Positions 8,737 through 17,730 of a DNA stretch of 64,000 bases are shown here, in pieces; position 1 is the first letter of the stretch; every line of letters starts with the position of its first letter. Made by a program: the position numbers and the translations under genes. Where the stretch lies: positions 62,001 to 126,000 of the forward strand of contig JAHBUY010000005.1 in NCBI GenBank assembly GCA_019637795.1. Reading direction: 5' to 3'. The notes below the pieces were generated by a model. That model had not been told where the DNA came from and searched no databases. It worked only from the letters and a program-made list of their open reading frames with translations. Source of the DNA: a bacterium. GTDB taxonomy: Bacteria; Desulfobacterota; Binatia; HRBIN30; CADEER01.

Positions 8737-8739
8737 CCG

Positions 8740-10518
8740 ATGGGCCAGTCCTCCGCCGTCCCCAACGTGCTCGGCAACACCAGCCTCGACCGCTTCGACG
8801 CCGTGATCGTCGGCAGCGGCGCCGGCGGCTCCGCCGCCGCCTACGTGCTCACCAGCGCCGGCAAGAACGCGCTGATCCTCGAAGCCGGGGACAACAATTT
8901 TCCCGGCCTCGACGACCCGGCGCCCGGCATGCCGGTGCCGCGCTACGGCAACGACGAGCTGAAGGCGGCGGTCCGGCTGTTCGACCGCCAGGACCCGATC
9001 CTCGAGCCGCGCACCTTCCGCGTCACGGATGCCGTCGCCGCGCAGCCGAACGAGGACGTCAACATCCTCAACCGCACCGTCGGCGGCACCACCGTCCATG
9101 CCGACATGAAGTACCCGCGCTTCAACGACGTCGACTTCCGCCTCGCGTCGGCGCTCAGCGAGGCCGGGCGCCTGCCCGCCGACGCCAGCTTCATCGACTG
9201 GCCGTTGACCTACGACGAGCTCGAGCCCTGGTACACCGAGGCGGAACGCATCACCGGCGTCGCGGGGATCGCCGGCGACGATCCGTTCGCCTCGTGGCGC
9301 TCGGGGCCGTACCCGATGCCGCCGTCGCCGGAGATGTACGTCGGCCGGCTGCTCTCGGCGGCGGCGCGGCAGGCCGGTTACACGCCCTTCCACTATCCGG
9401 CGGCGATCAACTCCCGCCCCTATCCGGCGGCGCCGGCGCTGCAGCGGCCGCCCTGCGTCAACTGCGGCTTCTGCTCCGGCTTCGGCTGCCCGAACAACGC
9501 CAAGAGCTCGGCCGCGGTGACGACGCTGCGCGCCGCGCTGCTGAGCGGCCGCTGCCAGTTGCGTTTCAACTGCCACGTGCGCCGACTCCTCGCCGCGGGG
9601 CGCCGCGTCAGCGCCGTCGAGTACGTCGACCCCAGCGGCGCCGTCCGCACCGCCAGCGGCGACCACGTGATCCTCGCCGCCAGCGCGATGGAGAGCGTGC
9701 GCCTGGCGCTGCTCTCCGATCTCGCGCTGGGCGACGGGCCGGCCTACCACCTCGGCCGGCACATGCTCTTCCACTACCAGACCAACGGCGTCGGCATCTT
9801 CAAACAGCGCATCCACGGCGAGCGCGGCCAGGCGGTGACCAACGGCATCTCCGACTTCCGCGGCGTCGCCGAGGGCGGCACCGCCCTGCATCCGGACGGC
9901 CGGCCGCTGGCCGGCATCGTCGAGTTCGGCACGTCGTCGGAGCCGATCAGCACCGCCAAGTCGTCGAAGCAGGCGCTCGACGTCGCCGCGAACATCCCCA
10001 GCATCCGCAACGTGACCCTCAAGCAGCTCCTGGTCGAGAGCCCGTTCCACGCCCACATCGCGGTGATGATCGTCCAGGCCGAGGACGCCCCGCAGGCGAC
10101 CAACCGGGTCGATCTCGACCCCGACGTGCGCGACGTCTTCGGCCTGCCGGTCGTGCGCCTGACCTACGCCAACCACCGCTTCGAGCTCGACGCGGCCGAG
10201 TTCTACAAACCGAAGCTGGTCGAGATCATGCGCCTCGCCGGCGCCCAGTTCGGCTTCATCGACCCGAGCAGCGGACCGCCGCGCAGCCGTCACGTCCTCG
10301 GTGGCCTGCGCATGGGCAGCACGCCGGACGAGTCCGTGACCGACGCCTACGGCCGCTTCCACGGCTTCGACAACCTCCACTGCATGGACGGCGGCGTCAT
10401 GCCGACCGGTTCGGGCTACAACCCGACCCTCACCCTGATCGCCCTCGCCCTGCGCGCCGCCGCCCACATCGCCGATCCCGAGAGCCCCGAACGGCGCATC
10501 GGCCAGGGCCCGCTCTGA
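8740..10518 (+). CDS. GMC-family FAD oxidoreductase (dehydrogenase catalytic subunit)
   Basis: A 592-aa flavoprotein of the glucose-methanol-choline family, membrane-associated dehydrogenase branch. Residues 18-40 hold the Rossmann FAD motif (IVGSGAGGSAAAYVL). A four-Cys segment (CVNCGFCSGFGCPNNAK, near 238-256) is typical of the gluconate/sorbitol/cholesterol oxidoreductase group. The C-terminus carries the GMC end motif (MDGGVMPTGSGYNPTLT). It lacks its own signal sequence and is presumably co-exported with the Tat subunit encoded just upstream. The substrate could be a sugar, alcohol or sterol; sequence alone does not say. Confidence 0.9.
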   Translation: MGQSSAVPNVLGNTSLDRFDAVIVGSGAGGSAAAYVLTSAGKNALILEAGDNNFPGLDDPAPGMPVPRYGNDELKAAVRLFDRQDPILEPRTFRVTDAVAAQPNEDVNILNRTVGGTTVHADMKYPRFNDVDFRLASALSEAGRLPADASFIDWPLTYDELEPWYTEAERITGVAGIAGDDPFASWRSGPYPMPPSPEMYVGRLLSAAARQAGYTPFHYPAAINSRPYPAAPALQRPPCVNCGFCSGFGCPNNAKSSAAVTTLRAALLSGRCQLRFNCHVRRLLAAGRRVSAVEYVDPSGAVRTASGDHVILAASAMESVRLALLSDLALGDGPAYHLGRHMLFHYQTNGVGIFKQRIHGERGQAVTNGISDFRGVAEGGTALHPDGRPLAGIVEFGTSSEPISTAKSSKQALDVAANIPSIRNVTLKQLLVESPFHAHIAVMIVQAEDAPQATNRVDLDPDVRDVFGLPVVRLTYANHRFELDAAEFYKPKLVEIMRLAGAQFGFIDPSSGPPRSRHVLGGLRMGSTPDESVTDAYGRFHGFDNLHCMDGGVMPTGSGYNPTLTLIALALRAAAHIADPESPERRIGQGPL

Positions 10519-10551
10519 CGCCGAGGGCGGCGCCGCAGCGCCCGGCTCCGA

Positions 10552-10580
10552 TTGACTCGCCAGGCGGTCAGCGGTAGGAA
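10552..10580 (+). promoter_or_regulatory. Candidate promoter ahead of the GT2 gene
   Basis: TTGACT (10552-10557), 17-bp spacer, TAGGAA (10575-10580). It lies upstream of an intrinsic terminator that separates it from the glycosyltransferase gene, so the hairpin may act as an attenuator. Confidence 0.4.
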
Positions 10581-10604
10581 CCCGAACATCCGCAACGCAC
10601 AAAA

Positions 10605-10629
10605 CGCCCGCTTCGGTGGGCGATTTTTT
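10605..10629 (+). terminator. Intrinsic terminator with UUCG loop (possible attenuator)
   Basis: 7-bp stem CGCCCGC / GTGGGCG (one G-U pair) closed by a TTCG tetraloop, followed by ATTTTTT. It lies 87 bp after the GMC gene stop and 41 bp before the glycosyltransferase start. Confidence 0.8.
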
Positions 10630-10670
10630 GGACCCGTACCTGACCGGCCGGTCAAGGGGGTGGAGTGGAG

Positions 10671-11885
10671 ATGGAGTCACTGCTGAGTGTCGGGTTGCTG
10701 CAGTTTCCGATCGCACTCGGGCTGGTCGCCTCGGCCATCTTCTACGTCATCGAGATCTGGTCGGCGCGCCAGTTCTTCCGCCCCCGCCCCGTCGTCCACC
10801 CGCTGTTTCAGCCGCCGGTCACCATTCTCAAGCCGCTCAAGGGCGTCGACGTCGAGCTGTACGAGAACCTCGCCACCTTCTGCCGGCAGATCTACCCCGA
10901 GTTCGAGATCATCTGCGGTGTCGCCGCGGCGGACGACCCGGCGATCGAGGTGGTGCGCCGGCTGCAGCGCGACTTCCCCCACGTCGCCCTCAGCCTGGTG
11001 ATCGATGGCCGCGTCTACGGCACCAATTACAAGGTCTCCAACCTCCACAACATGTATCGCCACGCCAGGCACGACGTCATCGTGCTCGCCGACAGCGACA
11101 TCCGGGTCGGACCCGAGTACCTGACGCGCGTCGTCGAACCGCTGCGCGACCGCCGGGTCGGCGTCTCCACCTGCCTCTACCGGGCCGTCAACACCGGCGG
11201 CCTGCCGACGCTGATCGAGTCGCTGTTCATCAACACCGACTTCGCCAACCTGGTCATGCTGGCGCGCAAGGTGGAAAAGGCGAGCTACGCCTTCGGCGCC
11301 ACGATCGCGATGCGTCGCGAGGTGCTGGACGAGATCGGCGGCTTCCTGCCGATCGCCAACCTGCTCGCCGACGACTACGAGATCGGCTACCGCGCCTTCC
11401 AGCGCGGCTACGTCAACGAGCTCAGCACCGAGGTCGTCGACACGGTGCTCTCGGTCGGGAGCTGGCGGCGGCTCTACGACCACCAGGTGCGCTGGGCGCG
11501 CACCTACCGGGTGAACCGCCCCGGCGGCTACTTCGGCAGCATCCTCACCCACGGCACCTTCTGGGCCCTGCTCAACGTCCTGCTCAACGGCTTCAGTCCG
11601 CTGAGCTGCCTGGCGAGCGGCGGCCTGCTGGCGTTGCGCTACACCGCCGCGGCGCGCATGGCGTGGACGCATCTCAAGACCGACCACGGCCTGGCGGCGC
11701 TGGCGTTGGTCGCACCCAAGGACCTGTTCGTCACGGCGGTCTGGTTCGCCGCCTTCGCCGGCAATACCGTGGTGTGGAGCGGACACCGTTTCGAGGTCGG
11801 CTCCGGCGGCGAGATGGAGGACCTGACGTCGAGCCCGGCGATGGCGGCGCCGGACGAGGCCGAGCCGCATCGCCAACGCGCGTAG
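10671..11885 (+). CDS. GT2 glycosyltransferase, HpnI / ceramide-glucosyltransferase-like
   Basis: A 404-aa membrane glycosyltransferase. An N-terminal transmembrane helix is followed by a GT2 catalytic domain beginning PPVTILKPLKGVD, which is typical of ceramide glucosyltransferases and of HpnI of hopanoid synthesis. The D,D,D,(Q/R)xxRW set is visible: ADSDIRVG, LADDYEIG and HQVRWARTYR. Hydrophobic segments follow at the C-terminus. The likely product is a glycosylated membrane lipid (hopanoid or sphingolipid). No other hpn genes are in the window, so HpnI is not certain. ATG 10671 is chosen with GGGGGTGG 7 nt upstream; a GTG at 10665 is the alternative. Confidence 0.85.
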   Translation: MESLLSVGLLQFPIALGLVASAIFYVIEIWSARQFFRPRPVVHPLFQPPVTILKPLKGVDVELYENLATFCRQIYPEFEIICGVAAADDPAIEVVRRLQRDFPHVALSLVIDGRVYGTNYKVSNLHNMYRHARHDVIVLADSDIRVGPEYLTRVVEPLRDRRVGVSTCLYRAVNTGGLPTLIESLFINTDFANLVMLARKVEKASYAFGATIAMRREVLDEIGGFLPIANLLADDYEIGYRAFQRGYVNELSTEVVDTVLSVGSWRRLYDHQVRWARTYRVNRPGGYFGSILTHGTFWALLNVLLNGFSPLSCLASGGLLALRYTAAARMAWTHLKTDHGLAALALVAPKDLFVTAVWFAAFAGNTVVWSGHRFEVGSGGEMEDLTSSPAMAAPDEAEPHRQRA

Positions 11886-11899
11886 CGCCGCGCTGCTTC

Positions 11900-12718
11900 T
11901 CAGCCGAACTCTCTGCGCAACCGCTCGCGGTATTCGCGGCTGAGCGGCAGCACGTTCACCGCCCCGGTGACGTCGTTCATCGCCACGTAGACCTCGGTGC
12001 CGTAGACGGCGGTCAGCGTCGCGTAGGTGATCACCTGCGCCGGCGTGCCGTCGCCGGCCACCGCGCCGCCGGCGAGCAGGATCAACCGATCGCAGTACAG
12101 CGCGGCGATGTTGAGGTCGTGCAGCACGCTCACCACGGTCATGCCGGCGCGCTGCAGGTCGCGCAGCAGGTCGTACATCTCGACCTCGTGGCGGATGTCG
12201 AGGAAGGCGGCGGGCTCGTCGAGCAGCAGGATGCGCGGCTCCTGCGCCAGGGCGCGGGCGAGGATCACCCGCTGGCGCTCGCCGCCACTCAGCTCGGTGA
12301 CGCGACGTCCCGCCAGCGCCAGGGTCTCGGTTCGCTCCATCGCCCGCCGCGCCGCCGCCAGATCGCGCTCGCCCTCGAAGGCGAAGCCGGAGCCGTGCGG
12401 CGTGCGGCCCAGCAGCACCATCTCCATGACGGTGAACGGCAGCGTCACCGCAGTGTCCTGCGGCACGACGGCGACGACGCGCCCGAGGGCGGCGCGCGAC
12501 AGGCGCGCCGCCTCCCGTCCCTCGATCGCCACGCTGCCGCGCCACGGCCGCAGGTAGCCGCTCATCAGCTTGAGCAGCGTCGACTTGCCCGAACCGTTCG
12601 GCCCGATCACGCCGACGAATTCGCCCCGCGCCACGGCGCAGGAGACGTCCCGCACCACCGCCTCGGCGCCGTAGCCGAAGGTCACGCCCGCGAGGGCGAG
12701 CGCCGCGTCACTCGACAC
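11900..12718 (-). CDS. btuD: Cobalamin/iron-siderophore ABC transporter ATP-binding protein (BtuD/FecE type)
   Basis: A 272-aa importer ATPase with Walker A GPNGSGKST, signature LSGGERQRV and Walker B LLLDEPAAFLDIRH. It starts at GTG 12718, which overlaps the permease stop by 11 bp and implies coupled translation. FecCD/BtuCD transporters carry either siderophores or corrinoids. The nearby cobalamin riboswitch, BtuF-like binding protein and BtuB-like receptor favour vitamin B12. The substrate assignment is inference from context. Confidence 0.88.
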   Translation of the reverse strand: MSSDAALALAGVTFGYGAEAVVRDVSCAVARGEFVGVIGPNGSGKSTLLKLMSGYLRPWRGSVAIEGREAARLSRAALGRVVAVVPQDTAVTLPFTVMEMVLLGRTPHGSGFAFEGERDLAAARRAMERTETLALAGRRVTELSGGERQRVILARALAQEPRILLLDEPAAFLDIRHEVEMYDLLRDLQRAGMTVVSVLHDLNIAALYCDRLILLAGGAVAGDGTPAQVITYATLTAVYGTEVYVAMNDVTGAVNVLPLSREYRERLRREFG

Positions 12719-13721
12719 CGCGCCCCCCCTCGCGCCGCAGCAGGTAGACGAAGAAGGGCCCGCCGCACAGGGCGGTGACGACGCCGACCGGGATCTCCAT
12801 GCCGCCGCCGACGCTGCGCGCGACGGTGTCGGCGAGCAGCAGGAAGATGGCGCCGGTGAGCGCCGAGGCGGGCAGCAGCAGCCGATGATCGGCGCCGATC
12901 AACAGGCGCGTGATGTGCGGCACGATGAGACCGACGAAGCCGATCATGCCGCTCACCGACACCGCCGCGCCGACCAGCAGCGACGAGACGACGAAGGCGG
13001 TGCGGCGCACGCGGCCGACATCGACGCCGAGCTGCGCCGCGCTCTCCTCGCCCAGGCTCATGGCGTTGAACCGCCGCGCGTGCAGGGTCAACCAGGCGAG
13101 GCCGACCAGCACGTAGGCGGCGCTGGCGGCGACCAGCGCATAGCTCTGCGTCTGCAGGCTGCCGAGCAGCCAGAAGAGGATGCCGTGCGCCTGAAAGAAG
13201 TCGGCGAGCGCGTTCAGCGCCATGATCAGCGCGCCGCAGAAGGCGTTGGTGACCACGCCGGCGAGCAGGAACATGTACGGCTGCAAGCGGCCGTTGACGC
13301 TGCCCACCCGATACACGATCACCATCGCCAGCAGGCCGCCGGCGAAGGCGCCGATCGGCACCAGCACCGCCGGCAGCGCGCCGCTGCCGCCGAGCATCAG
13401 CATCGCCGCCGCGCCGACCGCGGCGCCGCCGGAGACGCCGAGCATGTGCGGGTCGGCGAGCGGGTTGCGCAACAGCGCCTGCAGCACCGTCCCCGCGGTC
13501 GCCAGCGCCGCGCCGACCACCGTCGCCAGCAGCGCCCGCGGCAGGCGGATGCGGAAGAGGATGGTGCGGTCGACCCCGGCGTCGGCGACCGCCCGCGCCA
13601 ACCCGATCGACTCGCTGCCGATGAGCGCGCTGAGCAGAATGGCGGCGACGAGGATGGCCAGCAGCGCCGCGAGCACGCGCCGGAAGCGCGCCGGAGTGAG
13701 ATGGGTGTCGGGCACGCGCAT
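12708..13721 (-). CDS. btuC: Cobalamin ABC transporter permease (BtuC, FecCD family)
   Basis: A 337-aa permease of the FecCD/BtuC family with about ten transmembrane segments. Diagnostic patches include IRLPRALLATVVGAALA, AGTVLQALLRNPLADPH and GFVGLIVPHITR. The start at ATG 13721 is preferred: an open frame continues far upstream, but that part is antisense to the alcohol dehydrogenase and has no family resemblance. It is co-directional with btuD; 83 bp separate it from the alcohol dehydrogenase gene. Confidence 0.9.
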   Translation of the reverse strand: MRVPDTHLTPARFRRVLAALLAILVAAILLSALIGSESIGLARAVADAGVDRTILFRIRLPRALLATVVGAALATAGTVLQALLRNPLADPHMLGVSGGAAVGAAAMLMLGGSGALPAVLVPIGAFAGGLLAMVIVYRVGSVNGRLQPYMFLLAGVVTNAFCGALIMALNALADFFQAHGILFWLLGSLQTQSYALVAASAAYVLVGLAWLTLHARRFNAMSLGEESAAQLGVDVGRVRRTAFVVSSLLVGAAVSVSGMIGFVGLIVPHITRLLIGADHRLLLPASALTGAIFLLLADTVARSVGGGMEIPVGVVTALCGGPFFVYLLRREGGRGVE

Positions 13722-13804
13722 CCCCGTTCGCCGATTCGCGTCCGTCCGTGGACGAGCCCCCGATCCGACGCGCGCGCGCGACCCGCGATCGGGGGAACCG
13801 CTCG

Positions 13805-14905
13805 TCACGAGCAGTGCAGCACCGTGCGCACGCCTCGCGCGGCCCGCAGATCGTCCATCGCCGCATTGATCTCGGCCAGCGGGCGGCGAGCGGTGATCAG
13901 GGCGTCGAGGTCGAGGCGGCCGGCGCGATACAGGTTGAGCAGGCGCGGGATGTCGCGCAGCGCGTTGCAGCTCCCGAGCGCGCAACCGACCACCTTCTTC
14001 TCGGTGAGCGTGAAGAGCGCCGCCGGCGACAGGGTCACCGCATCCTCGATCGGCGCCGCGCCGACGCACACCGTCGTGCCACCGGCGCGCGTCGCCGCCA
14101 CCCCGGCCTGGATGAGGCTCGCGCGGCCCACGGCGTCGAAGGCGTAGTCGACCCCGATGCCGGTGAGCGTGAAGGCCGCCGAGGCGACGTCGACTCCGGC
14201 CGGATCGAGCAGATCGGTGGCACCGAGCGCCTCGGCCTTTTCCCGCCGCGCCGCGACCGGATCGGCGGCGATGATGCGCGACGCGCCGGCCAGGCGCGCG
14301 CCCTGGACGATGCTGAGCCCGATGCCGCCCAGGCCCATCACCAGCACCGTCGCCCCTTCCTCGACGCGCGCGGTGTTGAGCACCGCGCCGACTCCCGTCT
14401 GCACCGCGCAGCCGACGACGCAGGCCACCTCCGGCGGCACGCCGCCGGGAATTTTCACCGCCCCGGATACCGGCACGTTGACGTACTCGGCGAAGGCGGC
14501 GAGGCCGACGCCGCGGAAGATCGTCTCGCCGCGGCGGCTCAGCCCCGTGCTGCCATCGGCGAACGTGTTGGTCTGGATGGCGGTCGCGTTCACGCACACG
14601 CCGGGCTCGCCGCGGACGCACCAGTAGCAGGCGCCGCAGGGCGGGATGGGACTGAGCACCACCGCGTCGCCGACCGCGATGCCGGTGGTGTCGGGGCCGA
14701 GCGCGGAGACGATGCCGGCCGCTTCGTGGCCGAGAATGATCGGCGTCGGCGACGGGAACACGCCGTCGACGATGCTGAGGTCGGAGTGGCAGACGCCGCA
14801 GTGCGTGACCCGCACCTGCACCTGCCCGGCGCGCGGCGGCGCGATCTCGACATCGTCGCAGTAGCGCACCGGGGCTTCGGCCTGCTCGAGAACGGCGGCT
14901 CGCAT
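13805..14905 (-). CDS. Zinc-dependent alcohol dehydrogenase (MDR family)
   Basis: A 366-aa medium-chain dehydrogenase. Catalytic-zinc ligands are in HCGVCHSDLS and GHEAAGIV. The structural zinc lobe is C-x2-C-x2-C-x7-C (CGACYWCVRGEPGVC), and the NAD(P) fold is VMGLGGIGLSIVQGA. The overall sequence is closest in style to class III-like/NDMA-type alcohol dehydrogenases. It sits between btuC and btuF on the same strand; a role in cobalamin uptake is not evident, so it is probably a chance passenger. The start at 14905 (MRAAVLEQ) is the usual family N-terminus, with GAGG upstream. Confidence 0.9.
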   Translation of the reverse strand: MRAAVLEQAEAPVRYCDDVEIAPPRAGQVQVRVTHCGVCHSDLSIVDGVFPSPTPIILGHEAAGIVSALGPDTTGIAVGDAVVLSPIPPCGACYWCVRGEPGVCVNATAIQTNTFADGSTGLSRRGETIFRGVGLAAFAEYVNVPVSGAVKIPGGVPPEVACVVGCAVQTGVGAVLNTARVEEGATVLVMGLGGIGLSIVQGARLAGASRIIAADPVAARREKAEALGATDLLDPAGVDVASAAFTLTGIGVDYAFDAVGRASLIQAGVAATRAGGTTVCVGAAPIEDAVTLSPAALFTLTEKKVVGCALGSCNALRDIPRLLNLYRAGRLDLDALITARRPLAEINAAMDDLRAARGVRTVLHCS

Positions 14906-14951
14906 GGTGGCGCCTCGTAGCACCGTCGGATGGCGATTTGTAGAGGCTCGC

Positions 14952-15803
14952 TCAGGGATCGGCGGACGCGAAGCGCTCGGGATGGAGGAAGCGCGCGACC
15001 GTCGCCAGCGTCTGCGCGACGCGCGGCCCCGGGCGCAGCAGCTCGTAGGCGCGATAGCCGTGGATGCGCCGGTCGCGCACCGCGGGGATGGTCGGGAAGT
15101 CGCTCCAGAAGGCGACCGACGCGGCGCCGTCGGCGGCCTCCTCGCTGCCCATGCTGGCATCGATGATCACCTGCGGCGCCTGCGCGACGATGAGCTCGAG
15201 GCTCAGGTTCGGCCAGCGCTGACCGCTGCCGGCGGCGATGTTGGTGCCGCCGGCGCGGGTGACGAGCTCGTCCTGGTACGTGCCGGCACCGGCGGCGATG
15301 AACGGGGCGCGACCGACGAGCAGCAACGCGCGCACGGGCTCCACGCCGGCCACCCGCGCCTCGACCGCCCGCACGTCGCGCTCGATGTCGGCGACCAGGC
15401 GCGCCCCCGCTTCCGGCTCGCCGACCGCGTCGGCGATGCGGCGCACGGCCTCGAGGATTTCGGCGATCCGCTCCGGGTCGACGATCAGCACCGGCAGGCC
15501 GAGGTCGCGCAGCCGCTCCACCGGCGCGCGATTGCCGGGGCTCGGCACCGCGATCACCAGGTCCGGCTGCTTGGCGAGGATGCGCTCGACATTCGGCTGC
15601 AGGAAGGTGCCGACCTTGTCGACGTGGGTCGCCGCCTCGGGATAGTCGCAGTAGGTGGAAACCCCGACGACGCGCTCGCCGACGCCGAGCGCGAACAGCG
15701 TCTCGGTCACCGACGGCGCCAGCGAGATGATCCGCTGCGGGGCCGCCGCGGCAACGGGCGCGGCGAGCGCCAGCACCAGCGCGATGAGCCAGGCGCGTCG
15801 CAT
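14952..15803 (-). CDS. btuF: Cobalamin-binding periplasmic protein (BtuF-like)
   Basis: A 283-aa secreted binding protein with a clear signal peptide (RAWLIALVLALAAPVAAAAP), then the class III periplasmic-binding fold characteristic of BtuF: PQRIISLAPSVTETLFALG, VGVSTYCDYPEAA, PDLVIAVPSPGN. It delivers corrinoid to BtuCD. It is divergent from the riboswitch-controlled operon and shares the 495-bp intergenic region with it. An SD-like GGGAAGGTGA precedes the ATG at 15803. The riboswitch lies on the opposite strand and cannot control this gene directly. Confidence 0.9.
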   Translation of the reverse strand: MRRAWLIALVLALAAPVAAAAPQRIISLAPSVTETLFALGVGERVVGVSTYCDYPEAATHVDKVGTFLQPNVERILAKQPDLVIAVPSPGNRAPVERLRDLGLPVLIVDPERIAEILEAVRRIADAVGEPEAGARLVADIERDVRAVEARVAGVEPVRALLLVGRAPFIAAGAGTYQDELVTRAGGTNIAAGSGQRWPNLSLELIVAQAPQVIIDASMGSEEAADGAASVAFWSDFPTIPAVRDRRIHGYRAYELLRPGPRVAQTLATVARFLHPERFASADP

Positions 15804-15857
15804 CCCCGTCACCTTCCCGGTGCCGAGCCGCGAGCGCAACAGATGGGGCCAAATGTA

Positions 15858-15887
15858 TTGACCGGCGCGAAAGGCTCGTGCTAGCCA
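15858..15887 (+). promoter_or_regulatory. Weak candidate promoter of the cobalamin riboswitch operon
   Basis: TTGACC at 15858-15863 with an 18-bp spacer to TAGCCA (15882-15887), just before the aptamer. The -10 match is poor; the position is the main support. Confidence 0.3.
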
Positions 15888-15889
15888 GC

Positions 15890-16045
15890 ACGCAACGTTG
15901 ATGAGTTGAGGGAAGCCGGTGCGACACCGGCGCGGCCCCCGCCACTGTAACCGGTAACGAACGCGGCACGTTCGCCACTGTCCCGAAAGGGGATGGGAAG
16001 GCGCCGTCAGTAGAAAGCCGGAAGCCAGGAGACCTGGCTCAGCAG
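15890..16045 (+). ncRNA. Cobalamin (AdoCbl) riboswitch aptamer
   Basis: The plus strand carries the conserved cobalamin-riboswitch core: GGGAAGCCGGTGCGAC followed by GCCACTGTAA (15910-15950), and the B12-box end AGCCAGGAGACCTGGCT (16023-16039). On binding cobalamin these elements shut off expression. The terminator at 16109-16139 suggests transcriptional control. The regulated genes are those from 16299 onwards (propeller protein, surface protein, BtuB-like receptor, second propeller). Confidence 0.92.
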
Positions 16046-16108
16046 CGTAGTTCGATGTCCTCCGGGGTGTGGGGACGAGAATCATGCTGACAGGTTCTCC
16101 CAACCATA

Positions 16109-16139
16109 CCCGGGACGCGCATGCGTCGCCGGGTTTTTT
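16109..16139 (+). terminator. Riboswitch expression-platform terminator
   Basis: CCCGG-GACGC / GCGTC-G-CCGGG stem (10 bp with one bulged G) around a GCAT loop, followed by six T residues. It lies 64 bp after the B12 box and 160 bp before the first gene. Confidence 0.85.
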
Positions 16140-16298
16140 GTTGGCCCGACGGGCCACGCGGCACTCCTCCGGCCGCACCGGCGATCGCTCTCGAGGCGGT
16201 CGCGATCCGCCGCGCATCCCACCCATGCTCCGCCCGCGGGCCGCGCAGGCCCGCGTTCCGACATCGCGATCGCCAATCACTTCTCTGGAGGGGGAACC

Positions 16299-17726
16299 AT
16301 GCAGCAGCTCCGCACCGTCACCGCCGCGCTCGTCGCCGGCGCCGTGCTCGCCGGTCCGGCGGTGGGCGGCGTCACCGCGCCGGCCGGCTACATCTATTCG
16401 ACACAGCTCCTCGCCAACCTGACCCAGGGCTGCATCGCCGCCGGGCCGGGCGGCACCTTCGTCGGCATCGGCGCGACCTTCACCGCCAATGCCCAGGCCA
16501 TCGTTCTCGCCCGCGAGTCCGGCGACCTGCGCCTGGTGGCGATGGGCTTCAGCTCGATCACCGACTGCGCCTACGATGCGGCCACCGACGCGCTGTACGT
16601 CACCGACAACGCCGACAACGCCGACCTCGGCATCACCACCTCGTTCGCCGGCAACACCGGCGCGCAGACCGGCGACACGGTGTTCCGCATCCCCAACGCC
16701 TCGACGGCGAGCGGCCTCGGCGCCGCCGGGCTCGAGTTGCTGCCCGCCAACAGCATCGAGTTCGCCGCCAACGTCGCCATCGACGCCGGCGGCGCCGTGC
16801 TGGTGAGCGATGCGGCCGGCGGCACCAGCGGCAGGGTCCTGAGGATCACCGCCGGCCCGAGCGTGAGCCCCCTGGTATCGGGCCTCGCCTACGCCGGCGG
16901 CATCGCCCTGGCGCCGGGCAGCGGCGATCTGTTCGTCGCCGAGAACCTCGGCCTGCCGTTCTTCGACAACCAGGTCCGCCGCTACACCGCCGCCGGAACG
17001 CCGCTGCCGCCGGTGCCCTTCGCCGGCCCGAGCTACGGCTTCGGGTCGCTCGACCTGGCGTTCAACAGCGACGGCCGCCTCCTCGCTTCCGGGAACTTCG
17101 GCGCCGACGTCGTGTCGTTCGACATCGCCACCGGCAGCTCGGTCCCCTTTGCCGGCGGCCTGACGTTCGCATCCGGCATGACCGTCGATCCGTTCACCCA
17201 TCGGGTGCAGATTCTCTCGTCCACCTTCACCGGCGCCGCCGAGGACAGGTCCCTGCACCGCTTCACGCCGATCGACCGCCTGCTCGCCGGCGGCGGCGCT
17301 TCGAAGAGCGACTGCGCCGTCGAGCTCTACGGCCTCGCGGCGACCGGCAAGACCGCCACCTGCGTCGACGGCGCCGCCTGCGACGCCGACGGCACGGTGA
17401 ACGACAGTTGCCTCTTCCCGATCGGGCTGTGCTTCAACGTCGCCGACCCCAACCTCAGCGACTGCAGCGACGGCGACACCATCGCCGAGCTGCGCCTCGA
17501 CGCCAAGCCCGCCAGCGCCGCCATCGCGACGCTGGCGCGCTCGATCGACGCGGCGCTGCCGATCGGCGGCACCACCTGCCAGTTCAGCGACGGCTATGCC
17601 CTGCCGGTCGGGCAGAGCGGCGGCGGCAAGAAGGACGGCAAGGCGACCCTCAAGGTGAAGGCCAGGACCGGCGACGGCCGGGTCGACACGGACGTCGTCA
17701 AGCTGGTCTGCTCGCCGGCTCCGTGA
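16299..17726 (+). CDS. Secreted propeller-like protein, first gene of the B12-riboswitch operon
   Basis: A 475-aa secreted protein with signal peptide (VTAALVAGAVLAGPAVGG) and an internally repetitive beta-rich body resembling NHL/SMP-30 six- or seven-bladed propellers (GSGDLFVAENLGLP; GSLDLAFNSDGRLLASGNFG; GMTVDPFTHRVQILS). The C-terminal ~120 residues contain a Cys-containing segment (CVDGAACDADGTVNDSC) and end CSPAP. I know no exact family. Being the first gene under cobalamin control and sharing an operon with a BtuB-like receptor, it may bind corrinoid at the cell surface, by analogy with the Bacteroides BtuG propeller. That is inference. An SD-like GGAGGGGGAA precedes the ATG. Confidence 0.8.
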   Translation: MQQLRTVTAALVAGAVLAGPAVGGVTAPAGYIYSTQLLANLTQGCIAAGPGGTFVGIGATFTANAQAIVLARESGDLRLVAMGFSSITDCAYDAATDALYVTDNADNADLGITTSFAGNTGAQTGDTVFRIPNASTASGLGAAGLELLPANSIEFAANVAIDAGGAVLVSDAAGGTSGRVLRITAGPSVSPLVSGLAYAGGIALAPGSGDLFVAENLGLPFFDNQVRRYTAAGTPLPPVPFAGPSYGFGSLDLAFNSDGRLLASGNFGADVVSFDIATGSSVPFAGGLTFASGMTVDPFTHRVQILSSTFTGAAEDRSLHRFTPIDRLLAGGGASKSDCAVELYGLAATGKTATCVDGAACDADGTVNDSCLFPIGLCFNVADPNLSDCSDGDTIAELRLDAKPASAAIATLARSIDAALPIGGTTCQFSDGYALPVGQSGGGKKDGKATLKVKARTGDGRVDTDVVKLVCSPAP

Positions 17727-17730
17727 GCGC

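Noticed and set aside
7513..10716. A 1067-codon open frame on the minus strand
   Set aside because: It lies antisense to the GMC and subunit-3 genes, is composed of Arg/Ala/Gly/Glu-rich low-complexity sequence and is a by-product of high GC at third codon positions. The same applies to the long minus-strand frames at 20465-24919 and 44033-47902.
12708..14621. btuC reading frame open far upstream, as if fused to another domain
   Set aside because: The upstream part is antisense-like Arg/Gly-rich sequence overlapping the alcohol dehydrogenase in another frame; the family N-terminus starts at 13721.
13805..14905. Alcohol dehydrogenase as a component of cobalamin uptake
   Set aside because: It is co-directional with btuC and btuF but has a standard zinc-dehydrogenase sequence and no known tie to B12; position alone is not enough.
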